From Bacteroidota bacterium (lineage in GTDB: Bacteria > Bacteroidota > Bacteroidia > Flavobacteriales > Weeksellaceae): a DNA stretch of 64,000 nucleotides. The translations under genes and the position numbers were made by a program. Of the stretch, positions 1-8,268 are shown piece by piece. The stretch's first letter is position 1. Each line of letters begins with the position of its first letter. Where the stretch lies: NCBI GenBank assembly GCA_023394415.1, contig JAEXAR010000043.1, positions 1 to 64,000 on the forward strand. The letters run 5' to 3'. The notes beneath the pieces are model-generated. The model did no database searches and was not told the DNA's origin. It saw only the letters and a program-made list of their open reading frames with translations.

Positions 1-102
1 AGGTTTAGCTACAAGAATAGCATCGAAAATAACATCTTTTACGATGATTCAGTATCTGAATTTCTTCGTTTTCAAAAGAAGTTTAAACAAAATAAAAATT
101 AA
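1..102 (+). CDS. C-terminal fragment of an unknown protein
   Basis: An open frame runs from the window edge to a TAA at 100-102 and gives 33 residues ending in a basic, Lys/Gln/Asn-rich tail (ending KKFKQNKN). Only the end of the gene is present, so no domain can be recognised. A strong hairpin at 139-160 follows it, as expected for the end of a transcription unit. Codon choice (AAA, GAA, ATT) is like the neighbours, which supports a real gene end. Confidence 0.55.
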   Translation, partial: RFSYKNSIENNIFYDDSVSEFLRFQKKFKQNKN

Positions 103-138
103 TTTGTGCTAAATGCACAACAGGTTAAATAATAAAAA

Positions 139-160
139 AAACCACCAAAAGTGGTGGTTT
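139..160. terminator. Bidirectional terminator hairpin
   Basis: An 8-bp perfect stem (AAACCACC / GGTGGTTT) closes a 6-nt loop, with an A-run on the left and a T-run on the right. It lies between the end of the plus-strand fragment (102) and the stop of the minus-strand NlpC/P60 gene (188), so it can terminate both. Confidence 0.75.
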
Positions 161-187
161 AATATCTAAATTCAATTATTTAATATT

Positions 188-856
188 CTAGTTTTGTGCT
201 AAAGAAGAATAATCAATGCTGTTATCGTTTACAATTCTTTTAGCAAATCTGAATTTTGGACCCCAGTAAGAATCACTTAAAGGCGAAATCATTACACCTC
301 TTGAGGTAGAAGCGTGGATAAATCTTACCTCACCATTTTCATTAACGTCGTGTACAATACCTACGTGTGATATTCTGCCTCCTCTTGAGAAAAATACTAA
401 ATCACCTTTTCTCATATTTTCTCTTTCAACTCTTTCCCCTTCCTGTGCTTGTGAAGCAGCTACTCTTGGCAAATGCATCCCCATAGAAGCTCCGAAAACT
501 GAAAGAACAAATGCTGAACAATCGATACCGCTTCTTGTAGTTCCGCCGTATCTGTAAGGTGTTCCCAAATAAGATTCAGCCTCTGCAAGCATTTCATCCA
601 TTTTTTTCTCGAAAAGAATAGTCTTTTGGATTTCAGCGTTTTTATTAGCCTTTTCAATATTAGCTAAAGCCATATCGATTTGCTTTGCCGGAGAAATTTC
701 CTTTTTAGATTCGTTTAATTTATTTGGATTAATAGATGCAAGTTTGGCATCAGTTTTGTATGTTATTGGTTGAGAGACAACGTAGTTGGTAACGCAAGAT
801 TGTAGTGAAAATACAGAAGTAATTACAGTAAGATACAATAAAACTCTTTTCTTCAT
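188..856 (-). CDS. NlpC/P60 family lipoprotein, putative peptidoglycan endopeptidase
   Basis: A 222-residue lipoprotein with an NlpC/P60 cysteine peptidase domain, the family that cuts D-Glu to diamino-acid bonds in cell-wall stem peptides. The signal peptide ends in lipobox LQSC (Cys21). The catalytic domain covers about residues 88-210, with Cys113 in GIDCSAF, His164 in SHVGIV and His181 in FIHAST, so the triad looks complete. A longer frame opens at 910, but the ATG at 854-856 starts a proper signal peptide, and a -7 element at 908-915 overlaps the upstream candidate start, so 856 is preferred. The linker at 40-85 is charged and probably helical. Wall remodelling from the inner face of the outer membrane is inferred. 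Confidence 0.88.
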   Translation of the reverse strand: MKKRVLLYLTVITSVFSLQSCVTNYVVSQPITYKTDAKLASINPNKLNESKKEISPAKQIDMALANIEKANKNAEIQKTILFEKKMDEMLAEAESYLGTPYRYGGTTRSGIDCSAFVLSVFGASMGMHLPRVAASQAQEGERVERENMRKGDLVFFSRGGRISHVGIVHDVNENGEVRFIHASTSRGVMISPLSDSYWGPKFRFAKRIVNDNSIDYSSLAQN

Positions 857-869
857 ATATATTTGATTA
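841..869. repeat. Direct repeat copy 1 (over the NlpC/P60 start codon)
   Basis: A 29-nt segment beginning AAACTCTTTTCTTC and ending TATTTGATTA; it contains the start codon of the NlpC/P60 gene (CAT at 854-856). It matches 1169-1197 at 28 of 29 positions. Confidence 0.8.
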
Positions 870-907
870 TCTGTGTTAAAAGTTATATTTACTTTCGATT
901 GACAAGG

Positions 908-936
908 CAAAAGTAGATAATAGCTGAAAAAGACAA
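908..936 (-). promoter_or_regulatory. Promoter of the NlpC/P60 lipoprotein gene
   Basis: On the minus strand TTG (934-936), an 18-nt spacer, then TACTTTTG (908-915), which matches the Bacteroidota form TTG-N17-23-TAnnTTTG. The predicted start of transcription is about 45 nt before the ATG at 856. Confidence 0.6.
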
Positions 937-1007
937 GGTTTTTTGAATTTTCAAAATCCTTTTTTTAACACATTTTAACATATTCTATGGGTATGTTAAA
1001 GAAAAAT

Positions 1008-1041
1008 AAGCCGCAAGCCCTTTATTTAGGCAAAGCGGCTT
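1008..1041. terminator. Hairpin terminator downstream of the GNAT gene
   Basis: Outer stem AAGCCGC / GCGGCTT (1008-1014, 1035-1041) plus an inner GCC/GGC pairing; A-run before and T-run after, so it could act in both directions. It lies 170 bp beyond the stop of the minus-strand acetyltransferase. Confidence 0.6.
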
Positions 1042-1168
1042 TTTCGTTTGTTAAGATTTTTTAACATTTATCACTAAAATCTATTAATTATATAAACAGC
1101 AACTATAATTATATAATAAGAAGGAGTTTTGAAATTATATTTTTGTTATACAGTTTAGGATACAAAGC

Positions 1169-1197
1169 AAACTCTTTTCTTCTTATATATTTGATTA
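1169..1197. repeat. Direct repeat copy 2 (decayed copy of the NlpC/P60 gene start)
   Basis: Matches 841-869 at 28 of 29 bases; the single change turns the minus-strand ATG into AAG. Weaker similarity continues beyond the match toward lower coordinates, i.e. into the coding direction. It looks like a remnant of a duplicated gene start. Confidence 0.7.
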
Positions 1198-1212
1198 GCC
1201 CTTGTAATATCA

Positions 1213-1665
1213 TTACGGGGCAATTTTTCTTTTCATAAAGCATACACTTTTATCATTTCCTTTATATTGCCCATAGTTGTCGGTTATTTTATAACCCATT
1301 TTTTGATAAAGCTTTATGGCGTTGTATAATTGTGACCCTGTTTCTAAAATGAAAGTGTTATATCCAATTTCAAAAGCCCATTTTTCCAGTTCTTCTAACA
1401 TTGTGCCACCAACATTACGATTCCTAAATTCAGGAAGTGTAAACATTCTTTTTATTTCTACAATTTCTGTATCGATTATTTTAAACGCACCACAACCTAC
1501 AGGCTGATCATCAATGTAAACTATAACACAGTTATCCAATTTGATTTGATTAAATTCCCGATAGAAATCATCCGCATCACCATTGTAATCTGATAGAAAT
1601 AAATCTAATTGTTTTACTAAAAATATAAAATCCGGATCTGAAGAATTTGTTCTTTTAATTTTCAT
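1213..1665 (-). CDS. GNAT family N-acetyltransferase
   Basis: A 150-residue single-domain acetyltransferase of the Gcn5-related fold. Motif A is visible: a beta strand (VEIKRMFT) followed by the acetyl-CoA pyrophosphate loop RNRNVGG at residues 81-87 and a helix. Motif B follows as YNAIKLYQKMGYK near residue 115-127. Size is normal for a cytosolic one-domain GNAT. The substrate cannot be read from the sequence. The gene starts 41 bp after glnN with a terminator between them and no clear TAnnTTTG element in the gap, so it may depend on read-through. Confidence 0.82.
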   Translation of the reverse strand: MKIKRTNSSDPDFIFLVKQLDLFLSDYNGDADDFYREFNQIKLDNCVIVYIDDQPVGCGAFKIIDTEIVEIKRMFTLPEFRNRNVGGTMLEELEKWAFEIGYNTFILETGSQLYNAIKLYQKMGYKITDNYGQYKGNDKSVCFMKRKIAP

Positions 1666-1678
1666 AGTTATAAAAAAA

Positions 1679-1698
1679 ATCCTGCTGTGTAGCAGGAT
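1679..1698 (-). terminator. Terminator of glnN
   Basis: 8-bp perfect stem ATCCTGCT / AGCAGGAT with a 4-nt loop, followed on the minus strand by a T8 run; it sits 9 bp beyond the glnN stop codon. Confidence 0.8.
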
Positions 1699-1706
1699 CT
1701 AAAGTT

Positions 1707-3905
1707 TTATCTGGTAAACAGTAATTCTCTGTATTTCATCATCGGCCAAAGTTCGTCATCTACCATCATTTCCAGAGCGTCACTTGCCTCACGGATTTTA
1801 TCAAATCTTGGTTTCACATCATTGCAATAAGTGTCTGCTTGTTTTTGTCCGTGCATTTTAGAAGCATTTTCCTTTGCAGCAAGCAATTCATCTACGCCGA
1901 CTTTTATTTGTGCTACGTTTGCAGAAATTCCTCTAATTAAATCCATTTGCTCCTTAGCCAAAGGTTGAAACTCCTTATCGCCAAAAATTTCTTTCAAACC
2001 TTTTACGTTATCAATCAATCGATTTTGATAGTTCAATGCCGCAGGAATAATGTGGTTTCTTGCAATATCTGAAAGTACTTTCGCCTCAATATCTATCGTG
2101 GTTGAATATTTTTCAAGTTTGATTTCGTTTCTCGCCTCGAATTCTCTTTGACTGTAGATTCCCAATTCTTCGTAAAGATCAATAAACTTTTTATTCAATT
2201 CATTTTTAAGAGCTTCCGGAGTAGTCTTTAAATTATTGAGACCACGTTTTTTGGCTTCTTTTGCCCAATCGTCAGAGTAACCGTCTCCTTCAAACATAAT
2301 CGATTTGCAATCTTTGATGTATTCTCTTAATATATTGAAGATGGCTTCATCTTTCTTAAGGTTTTTCTTATCAATCAACGCATCCACTTCGCGCTTGAAA
2401 GTTTTCAATTGTTTTGCTACAATAGCATTCAGCACAGTCATTGGTCCCGCACAATTTGCAGAAGATCCTACGGCACGGAATTCAAATTTATTTCCAGTGA
2501 AAGCAAATGGTGAAGTCCTGTTTCTATCGGTATTATCCAATAAAATTTCTGGAATTTTACCTACCACATTCAGTTTCAGCTCTGTCTTTTCTTCAGGTGA
2601 AAGTTTTCCATCTGTCACTTTTTCAAGTTCTTCCAAAACGCCGTATAACTGACTTCCGATAAATGCTGAAATAATTGCAGGTGGCGCTTCGTTTGCGCCT
2701 AATCTATGATCATTGTATGCAGAGGCAATACTTGCTCTCAAAAGATCAGAATACTCATAAACCGCCTTCAGCGTATTTACAAAAAATGTCAAAAACTGAA
2801 GATTTTTTTTCGGATTTTTTCCCGGACTTAAAAGGTTTTCGCCAGTGTCAGTAGCCAAAGACCAGTTGTTGTGTTTTCCGCTTCCATTAACCCCTTTGAA
2901 AGGTTTTTCATGAAACAAAATATGGAAATGGTGTTTGTGAGCTACTCTTGCCATAATATCCATCAATAAAGAGTTATGGTCTACAGCAACATTGGTTTCC
3001 TCAAACATTGGTGCAAGCTCAAACTGGTTAGGAGCAACCTCGTTGTGACGTGTTGTTACCGGAATTCCCAGTTTCATACACTCAATTTCCAGTTCTTTCA
3101 TAAAATTCATTACTCTTGTCGGAATGGAGCCGAAGTAATGATCATCCAATTGCTGTCCTTTTGCCGGAGAATGCCCAAGCAAAGTTCTTCCTGTAAAAAC
3201 AAGATCCGGTCTTGATGCGTATAATGCGCTATCTACCAAGAAATACTCCTGTTCCCATCCCAAAGTTGCAGTGACTTTTGTAACACTTTTATCAAAATAA
3301 GCTTTACAAACGTCGGTAGCAGCATCATCCACAGCAGAAAGCGCTCTTAATAAAGGTGTTTTATAATCTAATGCTTCACCTGTATACGAAATGAAGATAG
3401 ACGGAATACAAAGAGTTGTTCCAATAATAAATGCAGGAGAAGTAGGATCCCAAGCAGTGTAACCTCTTGCTTCAAAGGTGTTTCTAATGCCTCCATTTGG
3501 AAAAGAAGAAGCGTCCGGTTCCTGTTGAATAAGCATTCCGCCATTAAATCTTTCAATAGCACGATCACTTTCAAAAGGAGTGAAAAAAGAATCATGCTTT
3601 TCAGCTGTAGAACCCGTTAATGGCTGAAACCAGTGTGTATAGTGTGTCGCGCCCTTCGATAAAGCCCAATCTTTCATAGCTACAGCAATCTGATCAGCAA
3701 TATTTCTAGGTGTTTTTGAACCTTTCTTTATGGCATCCTGTATAGATGTAAAAGCTTCTTTAGTGAGGTAAGCCCTCATAGTTTCTTCTGAAAATACATT
3801 TTCGCAGAAAAGCTCTGAAAGTTTTTTAGGTACTTCCACAGCGTTATCCTTTCTGTAGTTTTTAAAAGGAAGTTCTGCAAGCGCTTTGAATCTTAATGTT
3901 GACAT
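1707..3905 (-). CDS. glnN: Glutamine synthetase type III
   Basis: A 732-residue glutamine synthetase of the long GSIII class, which joins ammonia to glutamate with ATP and is typical of Bacteroidota and cyanobacteria. Features seen: GSIII-type N-terminus, the glutamate/ATP-site segment GVNGSGKHNNWS near residue 335, the RHNEVAPNQFE segment near 285-295, and the long helical C-terminal region. Length fits GSIII (about 700-730), not GSI or GSII. It has its own promoter (3927-3955) and terminator (1679-1698), so it is probably monocistronic. No PII or GlnR-type gene is adjacent. Confidence 0.95.
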   Translation of the reverse strand: MSTLRFKALAELPFKNYRKDNAVEVPKKLSELFCENVFSEETMRAYLTKEAFTSIQDAIKKGSKTPRNIADQIAVAMKDWALSKGATHYTHWFQPLTGSTAEKHDSFFTPFESDRAIERFNGGMLIQQEPDASSFPNGGIRNTFEARGYTAWDPTSPAFIIGTTLCIPSIFISYTGEALDYKTPLLRALSAVDDAATDVCKAYFDKSVTKVTATLGWEQEYFLVDSALYASRPDLVFTGRTLLGHSPAKGQQLDDHYFGSIPTRVMNFMKELEIECMKLGIPVTTRHNEVAPNQFELAPMFEETNVAVDHNSLLMDIMARVAHKHHFHILFHEKPFKGVNGSGKHNNWSLATDTGENLLSPGKNPKKNLQFLTFFVNTLKAVYEYSDLLRASIASAYNDHRLGANEAPPAIISAFIGSQLYGVLEELEKVTDGKLSPEEKTELKLNVVGKIPEILLDNTDRNRTSPFAFTGNKFEFRAVGSSANCAGPMTVLNAIVAKQLKTFKREVDALIDKKNLKKDEAIFNILREYIKDCKSIMFEGDGYSDDWAKEAKKRGLNNLKTTPEALKNELNKKFIDLYEELGIYSQREFEARNEIKLEKYSTTIDIEAKVLSDIARNHIIPAALNYQNRLIDNVKGLKEIFGDKEFQPLAKEQMDLIRGISANVAQIKVGVDELLAAKENASKMHGQKQADTYCNDVKPRFDKIREASDALEMMVDDELWPMMKYRELLFTR

Positions 3906-3926
3906 TTAATATTGTTTTTGATGATG

Positions 3927-3955
3927 CAAATTTATATAAAAAATCAATTCAACAA
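3927..3955 (-). promoter_or_regulatory. Promoter of glnN
   Basis: Minus strand TTG (3953-3955), 18-nt spacer, TAAATTTG (3927-3934), about 15-20 nt before the glnN start codon. Confidence 0.6.
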
Positions 3956-4120
3956 GAAAAAAGTATAAAATTTTAGGGGGTAGCTGTTAAAATTTTGATT
4001 TTTTATAATTTTCAATGTGTAATATTTGGGGTGTTAGGCGTAAAAATTAAAATATTAAGACAAAATCAAAATATAAACATTATAAAGAAATTGTATAACA
4101 CATATATATAATGATGACAT

Positions 4121-4128
4121 TAGTTTTG
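4121..4128 (+). promoter_or_regulatory. Candidate -7 element, FAD oxidoreductase gene
   Basis: TAGTTTTG fits TAnnTTTG, 17 nt before the ATG at 4146. No TTG at the usual spacing, so moderate support only. Confidence 0.4.
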
Positions 4129-4145
4129 TCCCATTATATATAATT

Positions 4146-5351
4146 ATGAAACTTAAAACTTCTGAACCTTTCTGGCTGGTAAAAAACGGCATTATTGAAA
4201 GTTATCCTTCATTAAGGGAAAATATGGAAACCGACATCCTGATAGTTGGAGGGGGAATTACCGGAAGCTTAATCGCACATCAGTGTATTAAAGATGGACA
4301 CAAAACCATCTTGATAGATAGGCGTGAAGTGTGTAACGGAAGCACATCCGCTACCACTTCTATGCTACAGTACGAAATAGATGTTCCGCTGTATGAACTT
4401 ATTGAAATGATAGGACAAGAAGCTGCTGAAAAAAGCTACTGGGCATGTTTTGATTCAATTAATGATTTACAGAAAGTTTGCATGGAAGTAAAATCGCAGG
4501 CTGGATTTAAAAAGAAAAAATCTTTGTATTTCGCAGCATTAAAAAAAGATGTATCCTGGCTGAAGAAAGAATTTGAAGCGCGTAAGTGTGCAAAATTACC
4601 TGTAAAATGGATTGAAGCTGATGAAATAGAAGAAAAATTTGGAATAAAACACACACACGGAGGAATTCTTTCAGATCAGGGAGGAAGTATTGATGCTTTC
4701 CGTTTGGCACACGATATATTAAAGTTCAACCATAAAAGGGGATTACAAATTTTCGATAAAACCAATATTTCGGAAACGCAATATTCAAAAAAAGGCGTAA
4801 AAATTACCACTGAATACGGAAATGCTATTAAAGCCAAAAAAATCATTTACTGTAACGGATTTGAGAGCACTGAAATCATCAAAGAAAAGTTCGTAAATCT
4901 TTTATCAACCTATGCTATTGTTGGCGAATGTTCAGAAGAAGGACAACCATATTTAGAGAATATTTTAATCTGGAATACTGCCGAACCTTACATCTATCTG
5001 CGTATCACAGATGATAATCGTATTTTAATTGGTGGTGAAGATGAAGATTTCATTGATGCGAAAAAGCGCGATGCCCTTCTTGATAAAAAAGCCACAAAAC
5101 TTCAGAAAACACTAAAAAAATACATTCCCGAGTACGATATGCGCATCGATTTCTCTTGGGGTGGAACTTTCGGAGAAACTAAAGACGGACTGCCTTATAT
5201 CGGGGAGCATCCTGATTTTCCGGGGGCTTACTTTGTTCTTGGATTTGGAGGCAACGGTATTACTTTCTCTGTAATTGGAATGGATATGGTTTCAAAGCAT
5301 CTCAATAAACAGGAACACGAACTTTCTGAATTTTTCAAATTTAAACGCTAA
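4146..5351 (+). CDS. FAD-dependent oxidoreductase, DAO family
   Basis: A 401-residue flavoenzyme of the D-amino-acid oxidase/glycine oxidase superfamily. The Rossmann dinucleotide-binding motif is DILIVGGGITGS (residues 30-41), followed by the second strand ending in ILIDRRE. The C-terminal flavin-binding segment GFGGNGITFS is present near residue 375. There is no signal peptide and no C-terminal Rieske domain, which separates it from longer relatives. The N-terminal residues 1-28 resemble those of flavobacterial homologues that start with a substrate-facing segment. The substrate (an amine or amino acid) is not determinable. It is divergent from glnN, which is suggestive of, but no proof for, a nitrogen role. 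Confidence 0.82.
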   Translation: MKLKTSEPFWLVKNGIIESYPSLRENMETDILIVGGGITGSLIAHQCIKDGHKTILIDRREVCNGSTSATTSMLQYEIDVPLYELIEMIGQEAAEKSYWACFDSINDLQKVCMEVKSQAGFKKKKSLYFAALKKDVSWLKKEFEARKCAKLPVKWIEADEIEEKFGIKHTHGGILSDQGGSIDAFRLAHDILKFNHKRGLQIFDKTNISETQYSKKGVKITTEYGNAIKAKKIIYCNGFESTEIIKEKFVNLLSTYAIVGECSEEGQPYLENILIWNTAEPYIYLRITDDNRILIGGEDEDFIDAKKRDALLDKKATKLQKTLKKYIPEYDMRIDFSWGGTFGETKDGLPYIGEHPDFPGAYFVLGFGGNGITFSVIGMDMVSKHLNKQEHELSEFFKFKR

Positions 5352-5474
5352 ATGATGATTTTTTTTTAATATAGAGAAGCATTGGTTAATTTTTTTTGAT
5401 ACTAAATACATTCCGTTGTCATCAGGATTAAAAATAAAATAATTTCAAATTTTTACGATAAACAAGCCTTTCAC

Positions 5475-5506
5475 GGAGTTATTTCAAAAAATAAAAACTT
5501 AACTCC
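5475..5506. repeat. Inverted repeat in intergenic region
   Basis: GGAGTTA (5475-5481) and TAACTCC (5500-5506) form a 7-bp stem around an A-rich 18-nt loop. No T-run follows, so it is not a standard terminator. The rest of 5352-5634 is AT-rich with only the promoter at 5585. Confidence 0.4.
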
Positions 5507-5584
5507 CATGACTTCTGGAGGTTTAAGATGACATCAATCGTGTCAAAATCTAAAAAATTCATAAATCATTAATTTTAAATTTAT

Positions 5585-5592
5585 TAACTTTG
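5585..5592 (+). promoter_or_regulatory. Candidate -7 element, gene at 5635
   Basis: TAACTTTG fits TAnnTTTG; transcription would start about 35-40 nt before the ATG at 5635. Confidence 0.45.
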
Positions 5593-5634
5593 TGCGTCAT
5601 TAATTATAAATTTAGCAAAAACGACATATAATTT

Positions 5635-7308
5635 ATGGCAACAAACTTACGAGCACGCGAAACTACAGAAGCTATTGAAAGGCTTTATGTTACCATGCGA
5701 CACCTTTTCTACAGGGGCTTTTTTAAACCGGGAGGCGTTTCCGGCGAAACCATACGAAATCTTTTAATGACCATTTCTCCCGAAATCTACGGTTCAATGA
5801 GTATTTCGAACAAAGTAGAACTCGATGGGCTTTTATATGTTCTCGATAGGCTTCCGGAAGGGATAGAAGAAACAGCTTTCGTACACCTTACTTCAGACGA
5901 AGGTTTTGAAAAGGGAAGTTTTGAGGTAATTGTACCGAAAAAAAGAAGGAGAAATTGCTACAGAATTGATGAACACCAGATGAACATTGAAGTTCTTCTT
6001 GGACGTTCGGAAATCTATGATATCTTGACGCATCTCACTTTTCTTTATATTGAAGCTGATAAAATTCGTGAATTGGCTTATAAAAAAGATGAAGATTACA
6101 AGCCAACCAGAACTTGGACCATTATTGAAAATGTTGCAAAAGGTGAGAAAAAATTAAGCCGCAAGGAAAAAGAAGTTGCACTTATTCACCTTTCTTCGCT
6201 TTTGGGAAGAACATTTGATGAAGTTCTGAACGCTTACAACAGCTTTGGAGACGATAAAAATCCGGATCGCCTTTTCAAAATCATTTACTATTTAGGTAAA
6301 AACAGTTTGGAAGACTTGCGCGGAATACGAGAACGAGAAATTTTCTTCAGTGCCATCCTTCGCGAACGTGTTGGTCACCACCTTTTTGGTGAAAGATGGG
6401 CCAATAAAGTGAAAGATGTTTTAGCTTCTAACGGACTGCATATGAAACCTCTTCACATTATTTCCGCCAATATGCATTCAGTAAAAAACATGCTTTACGC
6501 CAATGATTCGGTTGGTAAGAAAGCTTTAAAAGAAGTAGATTATTCTCTGTATGAAGAAATAAGCAACAAAAAGGTTTTACAGGAAAAAGTATTGAACCAT
6601 TCACAAAAATCAGGTTTAATATATATTGATGACGATAGCGGAAGTAATATTGATGTTCAGATTATTGATTTAAGCAAGACTAATCTTAAAAACACGCCTT
6701 TTGCAGGAACAAAATACTCCGGCGAAGATGTGATTTTGGTTTTCGATTACGCTTTTGGTGAGCAGGCTTTTGAAATTATGGATGAATTGCTTCGCCCTTA
6801 TCAATTCAATGGTGAAGTGTACACGATGAAAGTAAAATCGGTTTCCATTATGGGAAAGGCAGGGATTCTTACCGGTAGAAAAGGAGACATTATGATTCCA
6901 ACATCCCATATTTTTGAAGGAACTGCAGATAATTATGTTTTTGAAAACGCTTTGAAACTCGAAGATTTTGAAGATGATGAAATAAAGGCATATGAAGGAT
7001 CAATGATTACGGTTCTCGGAACTTCACTTCAGAACAAGGATATCCTTTCATACTTTATGAACACTACTTGGAAAGCTGTTGGTCTTGAAATGGAAGGTGC
7101 TCATTACCAAAAAGCAATACAAGTTGCCAGCAAAATACGCCACCACATTTCTCCCGATTTATTTGTGATGTACGCATATTACGCTTCCGATAATCCTCTG
7201 GAAACCGGAAGCACACTTTCTTCCGGCGGACTTGGTCTTACCGGTGTGAAACCGACTTATATGATTACCTACAGAATAATTGAGAAAATTCTGAATTCTT
7301 CGAAATAA
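5635..7308 (+). CDS. Conserved Bacteroidota protein with nucleoside-phosphorylase-like C-terminus (DUF6909-like)
   Basis: A 557-residue soluble protein without signal peptide or membrane segments. The N-terminal half (about 1-300) is helical and charged and I do not recognise it. The C-terminal part (about 345-555) reads like the purine nucleoside phosphorylase/MTA-SAH nucleosidase fold: a strand-rich region with SIMGKAGILTGRKGDIMIP near 400, a segment ITVLGTSLQNKD, and GLEMEGAHYQKA at about 483-494, which resembles the nucleoside-binding E-M-E-G motif. I believe this corresponds to the family named DUF6909, from memory. It has its own promoter and a strong terminator. A nucleotide-binding or N-glycosidase activity is inference only. 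Confidence 0.7.
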   Translation: MATNLRARETTEAIERLYVTMRHLFYRGFFKPGGVSGETIRNLLMTISPEIYGSMSISNKVELDGLLYVLDRLPEGIEETAFVHLTSDEGFEKGSFEVIVPKKRRRNCYRIDEHQMNIEVLLGRSEIYDILTHLTFLYIEADKIRELAYKKDEDYKPTRTWTIIENVAKGEKKLSRKEKEVALIHLSSLLGRTFDEVLNAYNSFGDDKNPDRLFKIIYYLGKNSLEDLRGIREREIFFSAILRERVGHHLFGERWANKVKDVLASNGLHMKPLHIISANMHSVKNMLYANDSVGKKALKEVDYSLYEEISNKKVLQEKVLNHSQKSGLIYIDDDSGSNIDVQIIDLSKTNLKNTPFAGTKYSGEDVILVFDYAFGEQAFEIMDELLRPYQFNGEVYTMKVKSVSIMGKAGILTGRKGDIMIPTSHIFEGTADNYVFENALKLEDFEDDEIKAYEGSMITVLGTSLQNKDILSYFMNTTWKAVGLEMEGAHYQKAIQVASKIRHHISPDLFVMYAYYASDNPLETGSTLSSGGLGLTGVKPTYMITYRIIEKILNSSK

Positions 7309-7310
7309 AA

Positions 7311-7343
7311 AAAATAGGCTGTCCTTTTGAGACAGCCTATTTT
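7311..7343. terminator. Bidirectional terminator between convergent genes
   Basis: 13-bp perfect stem with GGCTGTC/GACAGCC core, 7-nt loop, A-run before and T-run after. It separates the gene ending at 7308 from the minus-strand gene ending at 7367. Confidence 0.88.
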
Positions 7344-7366
7344 TTATCAATTATTAACCTCTTTTA

Positions 7367-8128
7367 TTATGAATTCAACCATCTGGAAGAATTTAAATAT
7401 CCTTGATCCGGATAGTAAATGAACAGCACGTTTTGTCCTTTAATTGTATTAATAATTGGCGCTGCCAAATCTCTGGGAACTGCAGGACAACCCCAACTTC
7501 TTCCGATTCTTTTATGTTCTGCCGCAAAAGCTTCGCTCACATAATCTGCACCATGCATCACAATCGCTCTTTGTAAGGCAGCATCATTATATCCGGCATC
7601 TTTCCCTAAAAGTCTTAAAGAGTAGCCATTTTCGCCTTCATAAGTTGTATTCGTCACATAAAAACCTAAACTGCTCTGGTAAGAACTTTCAATATTAGAA
7701 AAGTTTGTTGCAAACTCTTCTCCTGTATTTTTACCATGTGCAACAAGAGAGTTGAATAGGATATTTCCGGTTTCCGTATCAATGACCCAAAGTCTTTTGC
7801 TATTAGAAGAAAGCGAAAAATCACAAATCGTTAAAAGCTTTGTAGATTCATCAATTTCTCCAGCTTTTTTTAAATTATTGAAACCTGTTAATGCTTTTTC
7901 AAAAACATCAAAATTTAGTTTATTCTTATTGCAGAAATCTATTTTTTCATATAATGATTGAGCTGCCGAGAGTGTTTTTACTTCCACAGGCTTTGAATTA
8001 TTTATTCTCACAGGTGCAGCTAAAGTATCTTTTTTTATTACCTCTGCTACACTTACAACTTTATCGGATGAGATGTAAGATGTTGCCACAGTAAAGATAA
8101 CCACAAGGGTTAGAACTAATTTCTTCAT
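7367..8128 (-). CDS. Murein L,D-transpeptidase catalytic domain protein (YkuD_2 type)
   Basis: A 253-residue exported protein whose C-terminal half carries the YkuD-like L,D-transpeptidase signature: His192 in MHGAD and Cys214 in SWGCPAVP, the catalytic pair of enzymes that form or edit 3-3 cross-links in peptidoglycan. The N-terminal 20 residues are a hydrophobic signal peptide. Residues 25-90 form a linker and helical segment. The spacing HG...SWGC and the family length fit the YkuD_2 group found in Bacteroidota. Whether it cross-links, anchors proteins or trims cannot be told. It is monocistronic, with its own -7 element at 8162-8169. Confidence 0.83.
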   Translation of the reverse strand: MKKLVLTLVVIFTVATSYISSDKVVSVAEVIKKDTLAAPVRINNSKPVEVKTLSAAQSLYEKIDFCNKNKLNFDVFEKALTGFNNLKKAGEIDESTKLLTICDFSLSSNSKRLWVIDTETGNILFNSLVAHGKNTGEEFATNFSNIESSYQSSLGFYVTNTTYEGENGYSLRLLGKDAGYNDAALQRAIVMHGADYVSEAFAAEHKRIGRSWGCPAVPRDLAAPIINTIKGQNVLFIYYPDQGYLNSSRWLNS

Positions 8129-8161
8129 CTAAATATATTATGTTAACTTAAATATCGGCAG

Positions 8162-8169
8162 CAAAAATA
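8162..8169 (-). promoter_or_regulatory. Candidate -7 element, L,D-transpeptidase gene
   Basis: Minus strand TATTTTTG fits TAnnTTTG; about 34 nt before the start codon at 8128. Confidence 0.45.
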
Positions 8170-8190
8170 TAAAAACATAAATATCAGATG

Positions 8191-8211
8191 GTTAAAATGT
8201 AAAATTTTAAC
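8191..8211. terminator. Weak AT-only hairpin after msrB
   Basis: Perfect 8-bp stem GTTAAAAT / ATTTTAAC with a 5-nt loop, 58 bp beyond the msrB stop. Almost only A-T pairs, so terminator function is uncertain. Confidence 0.3.
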
Positions 8212-8268
8212 TTAATTTTATAAATCCTTAACTTTTAAACTGGAAATTTTTATAAAAGAAATCTATCA

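Larger units (their letters stand above)
857..1212. other. 356-bp intergenic region
   Basis: No convincing gene. It holds the promoter of the NlpC/P60 gene (908-936), a hairpin terminator (1008-1041) and a decayed copy of the 5' end of the NlpC/P60 gene (about 1140-1200). Confidence 0.7.

Noticed and set aside
2305..2652. 115-residue plus-strand frame inside glnN
   Set aside because: Antisense shadow of a clearly coding gene, low-complexity Ser/Phe composition, no promoter or family signal.
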